A DNA stretch of 64,000 bases from Candidatus Foliamicus numerosus (GCA_028285945.1 JAPYNE010000023.1:24333-88332), one strand, 5' to 3'; shown: positions 26,671-35,053, counted from the stretch's first letter. Program-made: numbers and translations. The notes: generated from the letters alone by a model not told the origin.

Positions 26671-26732
26671 GGAATTCTAAATTCCATATATGGCCATAAA
26701 ATGGAATTGATAAGTCGATTTTTTAGAATTCC
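26671..26732. promoter_or_regulatory. nested AT-rich palindrome across the ATPase start codon
   Basis: GGAATTCTAAA (26671-26681) is the exact reverse complement of TTTAGAATTCC (26722-26732). Nested inside, ATTCCAT (26681-26687) pairs with ATGGAAT (26701-26707), with TGGCCA between. The pair straddles the ATG at 26701. In this GC-rich genome such an AT-rich, symmetric site looks like an operator or an mRNA hairpin hiding the start codon; which of the two is not decidable here. Confidence 0.45.
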
Positions 26733-27858
26733 TGACGGGAGTTGCTTTGTCTTCGGCCCGCGCGGCACTGGCAAATCGACATGGCTGCGCCACCAACTTC
26801 CGGATGCGCTGCATCTGGATCTCCTCGATCCGGAGCTTTACCGGAGCTTTACCGCCCGCCCGGAACGCCTGCATGACTTGCTCTCAGGCTCGCCGGACAC
26901 CGGAACCATAGTGGTTGATGAGATTCAGCGCGTGCCGGATTTGCTCACTGTCATCCATTCCGTTTTGGAAGGGCCGCAGCCGCGACGCTTCATTATGACG
27001 GGTTCAAGCGCCCGCAAGCTGCGGCGCGGCGGCGTGGACCTGCTTGCCGGACGCGCTTTGCATTGCACTCTTCATCCTTTCATGGCGGCTGAAATGCCGG
27101 AATTCGAGCTGTCGGAGGCTCTGCGGCTAGGTCTTCTGCCGCTGGTGCGCGGCTCGGCGCGCCCCGCTGACGCGCTCGCCGCATACGCAAGCCTGTACCT
27201 TGAGCAGGAGGTCCAAGCGGAGGGGCTGACCCGCAACATCGGCGCTTTTGCCCGCTTTCTGGAAGCCGTCAGCCTGAGCCATGGGAGTCCGCTGAACGTG
27301 GCTTCGGTGGCTAGGGAATGCGAAGTTGAGCGCAAGGTGGTGGCGGGCTATATCAATATCTTGGAGGATTTGCTGCTGGCGTTCCGGGTGCCGGTGTTCC
27401 GCCGCCGGGCCCGGCGGCGGACGGTGGCGCGCGACAAGCTCTATTTGTTTGATGCCGGGGTTTTTCGCTCGCTTCGCCCGCGCGGCCCGCTGGATGCGCC
27501 TGCGGAAGTGGATGGGCAGGCTCTGGAGGGCCTTGTGGCTCAACATCTGCGCGCCTGGGCCGCTTACTCCCGCGATGGCGCGCGATTGTTTTATTGGAGA
27601 ACCCCGGCCGGGACCGAGGTGGACTTTGTGCTGTACGGCGAGGGCGGCTTGCAAGCGATCGAGGTCAAGAATGCCCGGCGCATAGGGCCGGGCGATCTGC
27701 GCTCGCTGCGAGCCTTTCGCAACGACTACCCCCAGGCCGATGGCGCGCTGTTGCACCGCGGCGCTGCCCGCGAGCGCATTGGCGGCATTTGGCTGCTGCC
27801 CGTCGCCGACTTCCTGCGCCGCCTGAGGCCTGGCACGTCCCTGCTTCCTGCCGAATAG
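26701..27858 (+). CDS. AAA ATPase with DUF4143 domain
   Basis: A 385-residue ATPase of the AAA_14/DUF4143 family. The P-loop FVFGPRGTGKSTWLRHQLPD (about residue 19) is followed by Walker B TIVVDEIQRVPDLL and sensor FIMTGSSARKLRRGGVDLLA. The C-terminal DUF4143 part contains KLYLFDAGVFRSLRP and the nuclease-like TEVDFVLYGEGGLQAIEVK, in which the E/D and EVK residues match a PD-(D/E)xK-type fold. Such genes are scattered as mobile accessory genes of unknown role. No Shine-Dalgarno is seen; the start lies inside an AT-rich palindrome. Confidence 0.85.
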   Translation: MELISRFFRIPDGSCFVFGPRGTGKSTWLRHQLPDALHLDLLDPELYRSFTARPERLHDLLSGSPDTGTIVVDEIQRVPDLLTVIHSVLEGPQPRRFIMTGSSARKLRRGGVDLLAGRALHCTLHPFMAAEMPEFELSEALRLGLLPLVRGSARPADALAAYASLYLEQEVQAEGLTRNIGAFARFLEAVSLSHGSPLNVASVARECEVERKVVAGYINILEDLLLAFRVPVFRRRARRRTVARDKLYLFDAGVFRSLRPRGPLDAPAEVDGQALEGLVAQHLRAWAAYSRDGARLFYWRTPAGTEVDFVLYGEGGLQAIEVKNARRIGPGDLRSLRAFRNDYPQADGALLHRGAARERIGGIWLLPVADFLRRLRPGTSLLPAE

Positions 27859-27877
27859 CCGGACACTTGCCGTTTTT

Positions 27878-28762
27878 TTAGGGAGCGGATTCCGCAGCGA
27901 TTTTCCACACGCCTTTTTCCCGGAAAGCGGGAATGGTCTGGCGGCGGGCGGCATTGGTGACGGCAGGCGCGGAGAGTTTGTTTTGGCGGATATAGCCCGA
28001 AAGCTTCACGATGGTTTCTCCTCGCAGATAGCTCAATCTCTTGTGCAGCGACTCCGTCAGGCCGCGCGCCACGATGCTTTCCATGGCGCGGGTTGAACCG
28101 CCGCGATCGTAGTCCTGAAGCGCCCGATAGTAGTGCCGCTTTTCGGAGTTGCGGATAATGATGCGCGGCAGCCCCAGTTGCAGGAGTTGAAAATTTATCA
28201 GCACGCGCCCCAAGCGCCCGTTGCCGTCACAAAACGGATGAAGATGCTCGAAATCCAAGTGAAACCGCGCGATCCTTTCCAGGAAGTAAGCGTCGAGATT
28301 GCTGGAGTAATCCGCCAGTGCTTCGTCGATCATTGCCTCCACGCGTTCCGGCGCGGGGGCGATATGCGTGCCCACCCGCACGTACTCCCCCGCGCGCCGG
28401 AAGCGTCCGGCAATGCCGTCGTCGATTCCGCCTAGGAGCATCCGGTGCAGCAGCAGGATTAGATCTTTGCCAAGCTCGCCGCCGGCAACGCGGGAGCGTT
28501 TGTATTCGATGACGCGCGCGAGATTTTTTGCCTCGAAGACTTCCCTTACCGAGACATTTCTAGATAACGCTTGCTCCAGCAGGATTCTTTCCGTCTCCTC
28601 CAAGCTGAGGGTTGAGTTCTCGATCGCATTCGAGTTGTACACGCTCTCGCCCACCTCGATTTCGTCAATCATCGACAGCAAAGCGGCTTTGCCGGGGCGC
28701 AGAGCATCGTAGCCCCGCTTCAGGGCTTGGATGCGTCTCTTGATGGGCCGAGTGATCGCCAT
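27878..28762 (-). CDS. Fic family AMP-transferase-like protein
   Basis: A 294-residue Fic protein. The catalytic loop HPFCDGNGRLGRVLIN (about residue 176) is complete, with the catalytic His. The N-terminal inhibitory helix motif SNAIENS, a class II (S/T)xxxE(G/N) type, is at about residue 45, so the enzyme should be auto-inhibited. The tail (TIPAFREKGVWKI) resembles a winged-helix end. Fic proteins transfer AMP or another nucleotide to a protein hydroxyl, here on an unknown target. It is convergent with the DUF4143 ATPase, and its upstream region carries repeated GTGAATT boxes. Confidence 0.92.
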   Translation of the reverse strand: MAITRPIKRRIQALKRGYDALRPGKAALLSMIDEIEVGESVYNSNAIENSTLSLEETERILLEQALSRNVSVREVFEAKNLARVIEYKRSRVAGGELGKDLILLLHRMLLGGIDDGIAGRFRRAGEYVRVGTHIAPAPERVEAMIDEALADYSSNLDAYFLERIARFHLDFEHLHPFCDGNGRLGRVLINFQLLQLGLPRIIIRNSEKRHYYRALQDYDRGGSTRAMESIVARGLTESLHKRLSYLRGETIVKLSGYIRQNKLSAPAVTNAARRQTIPAFREKGVWKIAAESAP

Positions 28763-28920
28763 CCCGTCACCGCAGTCAATTCACTGCGAATAAAAGTATA
28801 AAGGTGAATTTACGGATTACAATCGTTAATTCATTTTATTTCTGTTATTTTCCGTGAATTTATAGTGAAAAATGAAACACTTCACTATTTTCTGTTGAAA
28901 TTTAGTGAATTCTTAGGGCA
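28763..28920. promoter_or_regulatory. AT-rich region with repeated GTGAATT boxes upstream of fic
   Basis: A 169-base gap much richer in AT than its surroundings. GTGAATT occurs at 28804 and 28854 and GTGAAT at 28905, at about 50-base steps. TAGTGAA also faces TTCACTA (around 28863-28887), a 7-bp inverted repeat, and further TTCACT/TTCATT half-sites lie closer to the Fic start. Spacing near five helical turns suggests a multi-site operator. It is shared by the start of fic and the 3' end of the first serine hydrolase gene. Confidence 0.45.
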
Positions 28921-28931
28921 GGCGGCTGTGG

Positions 28932-30215
28932 TCATCGAAGCCGGCCGAGGCAGGCTGCGTTGAGGTCGGCTCGCGTGGGCCGCGCTGCTGGCGGTTCGCC
29001 GGCAATCGAATCGACGGCGCGGGTGAACAGGTTGGGGAGCAGCGCATCATCCCACTCAGGGCCGCTCTTGCCGGTGCGCAGGATCACGAGTTCGCGCGAC
29101 GGGATCATGTAAAGCCGCTGGTCGCCGGCGCCGTCGAGGAAAAACACATCTTTGGCCACGAACGGCTCCGAATGCAGGTTGCCCATGAACTCGATGCCCG
29201 GATCGTACTGGCGCAGGCGCTCATAGGACGTCCCCAGCCACAGCTGCATGCCGTAGTTCTCGTTGGCCGCCGAAGGCGTGGTCATTTCATCCACCCAGTC
29301 CGCCGGAATCACCTGGGCGCCCGCGTAGCAGCCGTTTTGCATCAGCGCCTGCCCGATTCGCGCCCAGTCCTCGATCGCGGCCCACATGCAGCAGTCGGTG
29401 TGGGCCATGCCGCCCTCGCGGTCCAGCAGCAGCCAGCCGTCGCGCAGCCCCAGCGGCATCCAGAGCTTGTTCGACAGGTACTCGGCAAAGCGCATGCCCG
29501 CCGCCCGCTCCACCACGATGCCGGCCACCTGGCTGTTGGGATTGGCATGCGTGAATGCTGTTCCCGGCGGCGCGTAGAGGCCCACTTCGAGGTTGGCGGC
29601 AACGATATCGGTTCCGATGGTGCGCGCCATGCGGGCCGAGCCCGGATAGAAGGCGAACGTTTCCTCAAGGCCCCCGGCCATGTTGAGGAGATCGCGCACC
29701 GTGATGGCGCGGCGTTCATCGGTGTCCCATTCCGGGAGGAAATCCGCCGCCGGCTGATCGACCGACTCCATGAAGCCATCGGCGATGGCGTGGCCCGCTA
29801 GGATCGAATTGAGGACCTTGGTGAGCGAGTGGGTGCTGAACTCCGACTCCGGGCTCCGACCGTTGAAATAGCTGGCATGCGCCAGCCGCCCCTTGTAAAG
29901 CACCACCAGCGAATCGCTTCTCTGCTGTTCGGCCCATGAGGCGGCTTCCCGGTAAGCGGCCGGGTCGATTGGGTTTTCCCCCTCTGGCCAGGCCTTAAGC
30001 GGCGCGGGGACGCCGCCTGGCACCAGCTCTTGCGGGTCATACCAGGCGCGCGCCGGGCTCATGGGATTGCCGGACAGCGAAATCACGTAGCGCTTGGCGT
30101 AGATCCCATACCAGCCGAGCCGGGAAGGCAAATAGATCGCTACGCCTATCACCGCAATAACGATCAGCGTCCACTTGCCGGTTTTGGCAAGTCCTTTGAG
30201 TATTCGCCTGAGCAT
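28932..30215 (-). CDS. serine hydrolase (class C beta-lactamase-like), paralogue 1
   Basis: A 427-residue member of the beta-lactamase/DD-peptidase-like serine hydrolases. An N-terminal membrane anchor (WTLIVIAVIGVAIYLPSRL) places the domain outside the cytoplasm. The nucleophile motif is SLTK within FSTHSLTKVLNSILAGHAI. At the usual YxN position the sequence is HAN (FTHANPNSQ), as in the second paralogue. The C-terminus has LVILRTGKSG. It is the last of three tandem paralogues on the minus strand (21-base gap), probably one operon. Substrate is unknown; esterase, amidase or peptidase are all possible. Confidence 0.88.
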   Translation of the reverse strand: MLRRILKGLAKTGKWTLIVIAVIGVAIYLPSRLGWYGIYAKRYVISLSGNPMSPARAWYDPQELVPGGVPAPLKAWPEGENPIDPAAYREAASWAEQQRSDSLVVLYKGRLAHASYFNGRSPESEFSTHSLTKVLNSILAGHAIADGFMESVDQPAADFLPEWDTDERRAITVRDLLNMAGGLEETFAFYPGSARMARTIGTDIVAANLEVGLYAPPGTAFTHANPNSQVAGIVVERAAGMRFAEYLSNKLWMPLGLRDGWLLLDREGGMAHTDCCMWAAIEDWARIGQALMQNGCYAGAQVIPADWVDEMTTPSAANENYGMQLWLGTSYERLRQYDPGIEFMGNLHSEPFVAKDVFFLDGAGDQRLYMIPSRELVILRTGKSGPEWDDALLPNLFTRAVDSIAGEPPAARPTRADLNAACLGRLR

Positions 30216-30236
30216 GGTCTCTACCCGGGCTTTGCC

Positions 30237-31535
30237 TTATTCAGCCATGTCCGTGGCGCGGAGAATGCCGCGGATGATAAAAGCTTCGTCGAAGCCCTTG
30301 TCGCGCGGCGGCGGATAGCCCATCCGCAGCACGATCAGGTCGAGCCCCGGGCTGATCCACACGCGCACTTTGCCGCCGCCGTCGAGGTAGAACAGGTCGT
30401 CCGCAGCGAATGGCTCGGAATGGTAGTTGGCAAATTCAGGCGGCAAGCCCGGGAAGTAGGGTCGCCGCTCCATATGCACTGCGTTGGTCCAGATCTGGAG
30501 GCCGTAATTCGGATTGGGGGCCGAACCGGCGAGCATCTCGTCCACCCAGCCCTCCGGCAGCAGCCGGGCGCCGCCGGGCAGCCTCCCGTCATTCATAAGC
30601 AGGTGCGCCACGCGCATCCAATCCGCAGGTGCCGAGAGAAAGCAGCAGTACGAGATGACATTGCCCTCAAGACCGTCCAGACGCATGGCGCCGCCCTGGC
30701 CACCTATCGGCCGCCATAGCTTTTCCGACAGGTAGCGGGCAAAGTTTTGCCCGGTCGCCCGCTCAAGGATCATGCCCGCAAGCTGCGTGTTGGGATTGTT
30801 GTGGGCAAAGGATGCGCCCGGCTCCTCGGCCAGCTCGAATGACAGCACGGTGGCATTGATGTCGGATCCTTCCACGAGCTGCATGCCTTTCGAGTAGGGC
30901 TGAGGCTCCTGGCTGAAATCGCCGAAGGGCAGTTCCAGGCCGGTGGTGTTGTGCAGCACCTGGCGAACGGTGATCGCGCCGCGCGGATCGCCGGCCCATT
31001 CATGGATGTACCGCTCCACGGGGTCGTCAAGGCTTTCGATGTGGCCGTCAGCCAGAGCGAATCCGGCCAGTATGCCGTGCAGGGTCTTGACCCAGGAATG
31101 CGAGCTGATGGCGGAGGCTGCGTGATAACCGGGCATGAATGCTGCGTGGCGGATCTTGCCCTGGTGGTAAATCATGAAGGCTTGGGTCTCGCGCTCCATG
31201 GCATAGCCTGAGGCGGCGGCGATGGCCGCAGGATCGATGGTGGCCGGCTCGTTCGGGCCGGCGGCGGGGAAAAAGGGCGGCGAAACGCCCCCTTCCACCA
31301 GGATCATGGGGTTGTACCAAGTTTGCGGCTGGCGAAAAGCGGCGGCGTCCGGCCGGTCGCGCCATCGCCGCCAGAAATGAAAATCCCCGGACTCCACTTC
31401 GTTGACCCAGTCAACCTTCGCCTGGATTTCCTCGGCGGTCATCTCCGTATCGGACTGTTCCCCGGCCATAGCCGGAGCACCGGCTGCGGCGGCCAGCAGC
31501 ATCGCGGCAAGAGGTCCGTGCCAAGTCCTGCTCAT
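30237..31535 (-). CDS. serine hydrolase (class C beta-lactamase-like), paralogue 2
   Basis: A 432-residue relative of the flanking hydrolases. Start ATG 31535 gives a classic signal peptide (MSRTWHGPLAAMLLAAAAG, ending APAMAGE). The longer open frame to 31934 is antisense to paralogue 3 and is rejected. The nucleophile motif is SWVK in ISSHSWVKTLHGILAGFAL; the YxN position again reads HNN (FAHNNPNTQ). C-terminal LIVLRMGYPP corresponds to the third motif region. The protein should be periplasmic. It lies 14 bases after paralogue 3. Confidence 0.87.
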   Translation of the reverse strand: MSRTWHGPLAAMLLAAAAGAPAMAGEQSDTEMTAEEIQAKVDWVNEVESGDFHFWRRWRDRPDAAAFRQPQTWYNPMILVEGGVSPPFFPAAGPNEPATIDPAAIAAASGYAMERETQAFMIYHQGKIRHAAFMPGYHAASAISSHSWVKTLHGILAGFALADGHIESLDDPVERYIHEWAGDPRGAITVRQVLHNTTGLELPFGDFSQEPQPYSKGMQLVEGSDINATVLSFELAEEPGASFAHNNPNTQLAGMILERATGQNFARYLSEKLWRPIGGQGGAMRLDGLEGNVISYCCFLSAPADWMRVAHLLMNDGRLPGGARLLPEGWVDEMLAGSAPNPNYGLQIWTNAVHMERRPYFPGLPPEFANYHSEPFAADDLFYLDGGGKVRVWISPGLDLIVLRMGYPPPRDKGFDEAFIIRGILRATDMAE

Positions 31536-31549
31536 TCGATATCCTTGAG

Positions 31550-32782
31550 TCAGCGCAGCCCGGCAAGCAACAGATTGGGAAGCCGGGCATCGTCCCAATC
31601 GGTGGCCAGAGCGCCGGTGCGAACAATCACCATGTCGGCGCTGGGAATGATATAGACGCGCTGGCCGCCGAAGCCGTCGAAGTAGGCCACGTCGCCGGCA
31701 TCGAACGGTTCCGAGTGATAGGCCCGCAATGATGCCCGCGAGTTGTAGATGCGCTGCTCCGCATGTTCGGTGCCGAGCCAAGTTAGAAAACCGTAATTCG
31801 GATTGTTGGGCCCCGGTGTGCGGATGGCTGCGATCCATTCCTCCGGCACAATCTGGCTGCCGTTCGCGCGGCCCTTGTTGAGATGCAGCAGGCCCAGGCG
31901 CAGCCAGCCGCGCGCCGGGATGTCGAGGCAGCAATAGCTGCGGGCCATGCCGCCTTCGCTGTCCATCTGCACCCAGGCGTCGCCGGCGCCCAGCGGCTTC
32001 CAGAGCGCCTCGGAGAGGTATTCAGCATAGGATCGGCCTGTGGCGTTCTCGATCACGAGGCCCAGTACCAGCGGGTTGATGCTGTTGTACTCAAAACGGC
32101 TGGCCGGCGGCTCCAGGGCCTGTTGATCGAACGTGATCGGACGCATGTTCCGGCCAACCAGCAACTCCATCATCGGCCCTAGGCTGCCGAAGGCGAAGGT
32201 GGGGAAATCGATTCCGCTGCTCTGCCAGAGCGCTTGGCGAATCGTGATGGCGGCGCGCTCGTCGCCGGCCCACTCGGGCAGGTAGAGACTGACCGGGTCG
32301 TCAGCCGATCCGATATGCCCCTCGGCAATCGCTGCGCCCACCAGCAAGGCGAGGACCGACTTGTGCATGGACTGTGTTGAGGTGAGCGTGGTTTCGCTGG
32401 CGCCTTCGTAGTAGTGCTCAAGCTGGATGCGGCCGCTGCGCCAGACGATCAGCGCGTCGGACCGGGTTTCGGCGCCGTAGTCCATGGCCGCTTGCAGGCT
32501 TTCGACGGTCAGGGCGCTGCTGCCGATCGAGGCCTTGGGGAGCGGCTGCTCCGGAGTGCCCGGCACCCGTTGCATATAGCCGGGCCGCTCGCCGGCAAAC
32601 TGGCCGAAGAGCCGGAGGGTTTCGGTGGGCTTGGCGACAAGGAAGCCGCCCGCGACCAGCAGGACCAAGCCTAGGATTCCTCCCGCCGCCCAGGCCACGG
32701 TCAATCCCAATAGGCGCAGCAATCTCCTCACGAATCCGCCCTTCGGCTTAACCAAAGCCGTAATCATAGTTTGCGAAGCCAT
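31550..32782 (-). CDS. serine hydrolase (class C beta-lactamase-like), paralogue 3
   Basis: A 411-residue hydrolase, first of the three-gene set. The start at 32782 (or 32767, five codons later) leads into a membrane anchor (WAAGGILGLVLLVAGGFLV). The nucleophile motif is SMHK (LTSTQSMHKSVLALLVGA). Unlike its two neighbours it keeps a tyrosine at the second motif (FEYNSINPL), so it is the most canonical copy. C-terminal MVIVRTGALATDWDDARLPN is shared with paralogue 1. The open frame continues to 33286 through the palindrome locus but that part is not coding. Confidence 0.87.
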   Translation of the reverse strand: MASQTMITALVKPKGGFVRRLLRLLGLTVAWAAGGILGLVLLVAGGFLVAKPTETLRLFGQFAGERPGYMQRVPGTPEQPLPKASIGSSALTVESLQAAMDYGAETRSDALIVWRSGRIQLEHYYEGASETTLTSTQSMHKSVLALLVGAAIAEGHIGSADDPVSLYLPEWAGDERAAITIRQALWQSSGIDFPTFAFGSLGPMMELLVGRNMRPITFDQQALEPPASRFEYNSINPLVLGLVIENATGRSYAEYLSEALWKPLGAGDAWVQMDSEGGMARSYCCLDIPARGWLRLGLLHLNKGRANGSQIVPEEWIAAIRTPGPNNPNYGFLTWLGTEHAEQRIYNSRASLRAYHSEPFDAGDVAYFDGFGGQRVYIIPSADMVIVRTGALATDWDDARLPNLLLAGLR

Positions 32783-32820
32783 CGAAGTCGAAACCCGTCT
32801 CCGCGCTTCCCGCGCCTTTT

Positions 32821-33038
32821 CTTCGCCCCCTTCCCGCAGGAGACGCATGAACCCATCTTCCTTCTTCCCGCGAGTTACTGTTGGCATCCCTGCCGCGCGG
32901 CATTGCCGGAATAACGTCCCGGGGCCGTCCTCCTGCCGGCCCGCTCGCATCTGGCAAAGGCATGCTTTGCCTCGCTGCGCTGTGCGCAGCGACCGATGCT
33001 CGCCCTGCCGCCGACACTCCTGCGGGAAGAGGGCGGAG
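32821..33038 (+). repeat. palindromic element F1 (forward core with enlarged loop)
   Basis: Arms 32821-32842 and 33017-33038 pair at 20 of 22 positions. The core starts ACGCATGAACCCATC and ends TGCCGCCGACA like other copies, but 174 bases lie between the arms instead of about 49. The extra sequence holds its own small stems, for example GGCAAAGGCATGCTTTGCC and CGCTGCGCTGTGCGCAGCG. It lies in the divergent region between serine hydrolase 3 and the Rieske alpha gene. Confidence 0.7.
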
Positions 33039-33095
33039 ATAAGGCTCACGCCGACATTAGTGCCTTCGCAGCCTTTCGGGCTTGCGCTCCCCGAA

Positions 33096-33195
33096 GCCAG
33101 TTTGTGCGTTTTCCTCTCGCGGGAGCGTTGGAGCCAGGACGGCGGAACCGAGCCAAGGATGGCGCCTCCCGCGAGAGGAAAACGCACAAACTGGC
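33096..33195 (-). repeat. palindromic element F2 (reverse core, 30-bp perfect arms)
   Basis: Arms 33096-33125 and 33166-33195 are reverse complements at all 30 positions; the arm sequence (GTGCGTTTTCCTCTCGCGGG) is unlike any other copy. The 40-base core is a diverged version read on the minus strand: it keeps the GTTGG edge, CCAAG, GGATG and GCG blocks in the order expected for a reversed core. It forms an opposed pair with F1. It ends 75 bases before the Rieske alpha start. Together F1 and F2 take up most of the 488-base gap; the rest shows nothing else. Confidence 0.78.
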
Positions 33196-33270
33196 GGCAC
33201 CGAAGCGCCCAGAAGATAGGCAAGGATGCCGGGGCTAAAATCTGCTGACTGGGCGAATTTGCAAGAGACG

Positions 33271-34605
33271 ATGACGGGCAGTTCATACGCCAGCAATCCC
33301 GAGGCGCTGCGGGCGCTGGTGCGCGCCGATGCCGTGCATCGCGATCTCTACATTTCCGAGGAGCTCTACGAGCTGGAACTGGAGCGCCTGTGGCGCAACG
33401 CTTGGATTTACATGGGCCATGACAGCCAAGTGCCGAAGCCGGGCGACTTCTATACCGCGGACATCGCCGGCTCGCCGCTGGTGATGCTGCGCGGCCGCGA
33501 CGGGGAAGTGCGGATTTTTCTGAACCGCTGCGCGCACAAAGGCACCCGGGTGGTGAGCGCGGTGGAGGGAAACTGCGGCAGCGCGTTGCGTTGCCCGTAC
33601 CACGGCTGGACCTACCGTTTGGACGGCAGCCTCAGGACGGTGCCGCTGAAGGGCGGCTACCGCGGCACGGGCATTTCCGAATCGGCCCATTGGCAGGGAC
33701 TGGCGCCCGTGCCCAACGTGGCTATCCACCGGGGCTTTGTTTTCGTGCGTTTGAGCAACGAGGGGCCGGATTTTCAGGACTATTTCGGCGATTCCTTGAG
33801 CTCCATCGACAACATGGCCGACCGTTCGCCGGAGGGCCGGCTGGAGGTGGCCGGCGGCGTGCTGCGCTACGACCACAACTGCAACTGGAAGATGTTCGTG
33901 GAAAATCTGAATGACGCCATGCATCCGATGGTGGCCCACCAGTCCTCGGCAGGCGTGGCCAAGCGGCTGTGGGAGGAGGAGGGCGGCGGCGGGGCGCCGC
34001 CGATGGTGGTGCAGCAGTTCGCCCCGTTTGTTAACGACTACGGCTTCTTCGACAATATGGGTGTGAAAATTTACGAGAACGGCCACTCCTATACGGGCGT
34101 GAATTTCTCGATTCACTCGAAGTACTCGGCGGAGCCGGAATACGAGCGGCGGATGATCGAGGCCTACGGCGAAGAGCGGGCGCATGCGATCCTGAGCGAA
34201 AACCGCCATAACACGGTGTATTTCCCCAGCCTCACGATCAAGGGCGCGATTCAGGCGATCCGCGTGGCGCGGCCGCTGGCGGCGGACCGGACGGTGCTGG
34301 AGAGCTGGACGTTCCGCCTGGCGGGCGCGCCGGAGGAGTTGCTCAAGCGCACGATGACCTACTCGCGGCTGATCAATGCGCCCACGTCGGTGGTTGGGCA
34401 TGATGATCTGCATTGCTATAGCGAAATCCAGAAGGGGCTGCATGCCCATGGCAATGAGTGGGTCAGCCTGCACCGCAATTATGATCCTGCGGAGCGGGAC
34501 GGCATTGCCGGCGTGTACAACGGCACCAGCGAAGTGTCCATGCGCGGGCAATTCCGCGCTTGGCTCAAGCATATGCTGCCTCGCGGCGAAGGGGCAGGCG
34601 CGTGA
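33271..34605 (+). CDS. Rieske ring-hydroxylating oxygenase, alpha subunit
   Basis: A 444-residue oxygenase component. The Rieske [2Fe-2S] ligands are seen in RCAHKGTRVV and RCPYHGWTYRLDG (CxH...CxxH). The mononuclear iron site is in ENLNDAMHPMVAHQSS (NDxxHxxxxH, with the bridging Asp). ATG 33271 is preferred because MTGSSYASNPEALRAL is followed at once by the family N-terminus; an ATG at 33226 adds 15 residues and reads through repeat-flanking sequence. It opens a catabolic operon; the beta subunit gene is 481 bases downstream, beyond palindrome locus C. The natural substrate is not evident. Confidence 0.93.
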   Translation: MTGSSYASNPEALRALVRADAVHRDLYISEELYELELERLWRNAWIYMGHDSQVPKPGDFYTADIAGSPLVMLRGRDGEVRIFLNRCAHKGTRVVSAVEGNCGSALRCPYHGWTYRLDGSLRTVPLKGGYRGTGISESAHWQGLAPVPNVAIHRGFVFVRLSNEGPDFQDYFGDSLSSIDNMADRSPEGRLEVAGGVLRYDHNCNWKMFVENLNDAMHPMVAHQSSAGVAKRLWEEEGGGGAPPMVVQQFAPFVNDYGFFDNMGVKIYENGHSYTGVNFSIHSKYSAEPEYERRMIEAYGEERAHAILSENRHNTVYFPSLTIKGAIQAIRVARPLAADRTVLESWTFRLAGAPEELLKRTMTYSRLINAPTSVVGHDDLHCYSEIQKGLHAHGNEWVSLHRNYDPAERDGIAGVYNGTSEVSMRGQFRAWLKHMLPRGEGAGA

Positions 34606-34634
34606 TTTCGCCTCAGCCGGATTGCCCCCTTCAT

Positions 34635-34887
34635 GGGAGGCGCATCAGCCCGCCTGCTTTCTGCTCCTTTCATCAAGGGAGGCGCATCAACCCGCCTGCT
34701 CTCTATCCCCTCCCTCGCGGGAGACGCATGAACCCGCCTGCTCTCTATCCCCTCCCTCGCGGGAGACGCATGAACCCGCCTGCTCTCTATCCCCTCCCTC
34801 GCGGGAGACGCATGAACCCATCCATGGGGCTTGGCGGCGGCTGTCCTGCCGCCGACACTCCCGCGAGGGAGGGGATAGAGAGCAGGC
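34635..34887 (+). repeat. palindromic element C1 with four upstream 42-bp half-units
   Basis: The full element C1 has arms 34778-34807 and 34858-34887 (30 of 30 complementary) and a 50-base forward core (34808-34857). Upstream, the left arm plus the first bases of the core are repeated head to tail: GGGAG starts at 34635, 34677, 34719, 34761 and 34803, exactly 42 bases apart. The two outermost units are diverged (GGCGCATCA instead of GACGCATGA). So here the left half is amplified, whereas at locus B the right half is. Confidence 0.87.
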
Positions 34888-34946
34888 TTATGCTGGTGTT
34901 TTCCCCGGGGGGGCGTTGCCGGGGTGGCTGCACGGCGCAGGTTGGA

Positions 34947-35053
34947 GGCCTTGTTGTTCCCTCTTTCCGAGACCTTCAGCGGCATGGATGCCGCTGCAGA
35001 GCCCACATGGATGTGCTTGTCGGCGTGTCGCGGAAAGAGGGAACAACAAGGCC
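34947..35053 (-). repeat. palindromic element C2 (reverse, diverged core)
   Basis: Arms 34947-34969 and 35031-35053 pair perfectly over 23 bases. The 61-base core differs strongly from the reference but contains two hairpins with the same CATGGATG apex: CAGCGGCAT-GG-ATGCCGCTG and CACAT-GG-ATGTG. The apex matches hairpin 1 of other copies read on the minus strand, so C2 is taken as reversed, opposed to C1. It ends 33 bases before the beta-subunit start. C1 and C2 fill most of the 481-base gap inside this operon; nothing else is seen there. Confidence 0.72.

Noticed and set aside
31536-31934. N-terminal extension of serine hydrolase 2
   Set aside because: Antisense or out of frame with the conserved hydrolase 3; ATG 31535 gives a perfect signal peptide.
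34635-34807. CRISPR-like or minisatellite 42-bp array
   Set aside because: Units are contiguous without spacers and are made of the arm and core start of element C1.
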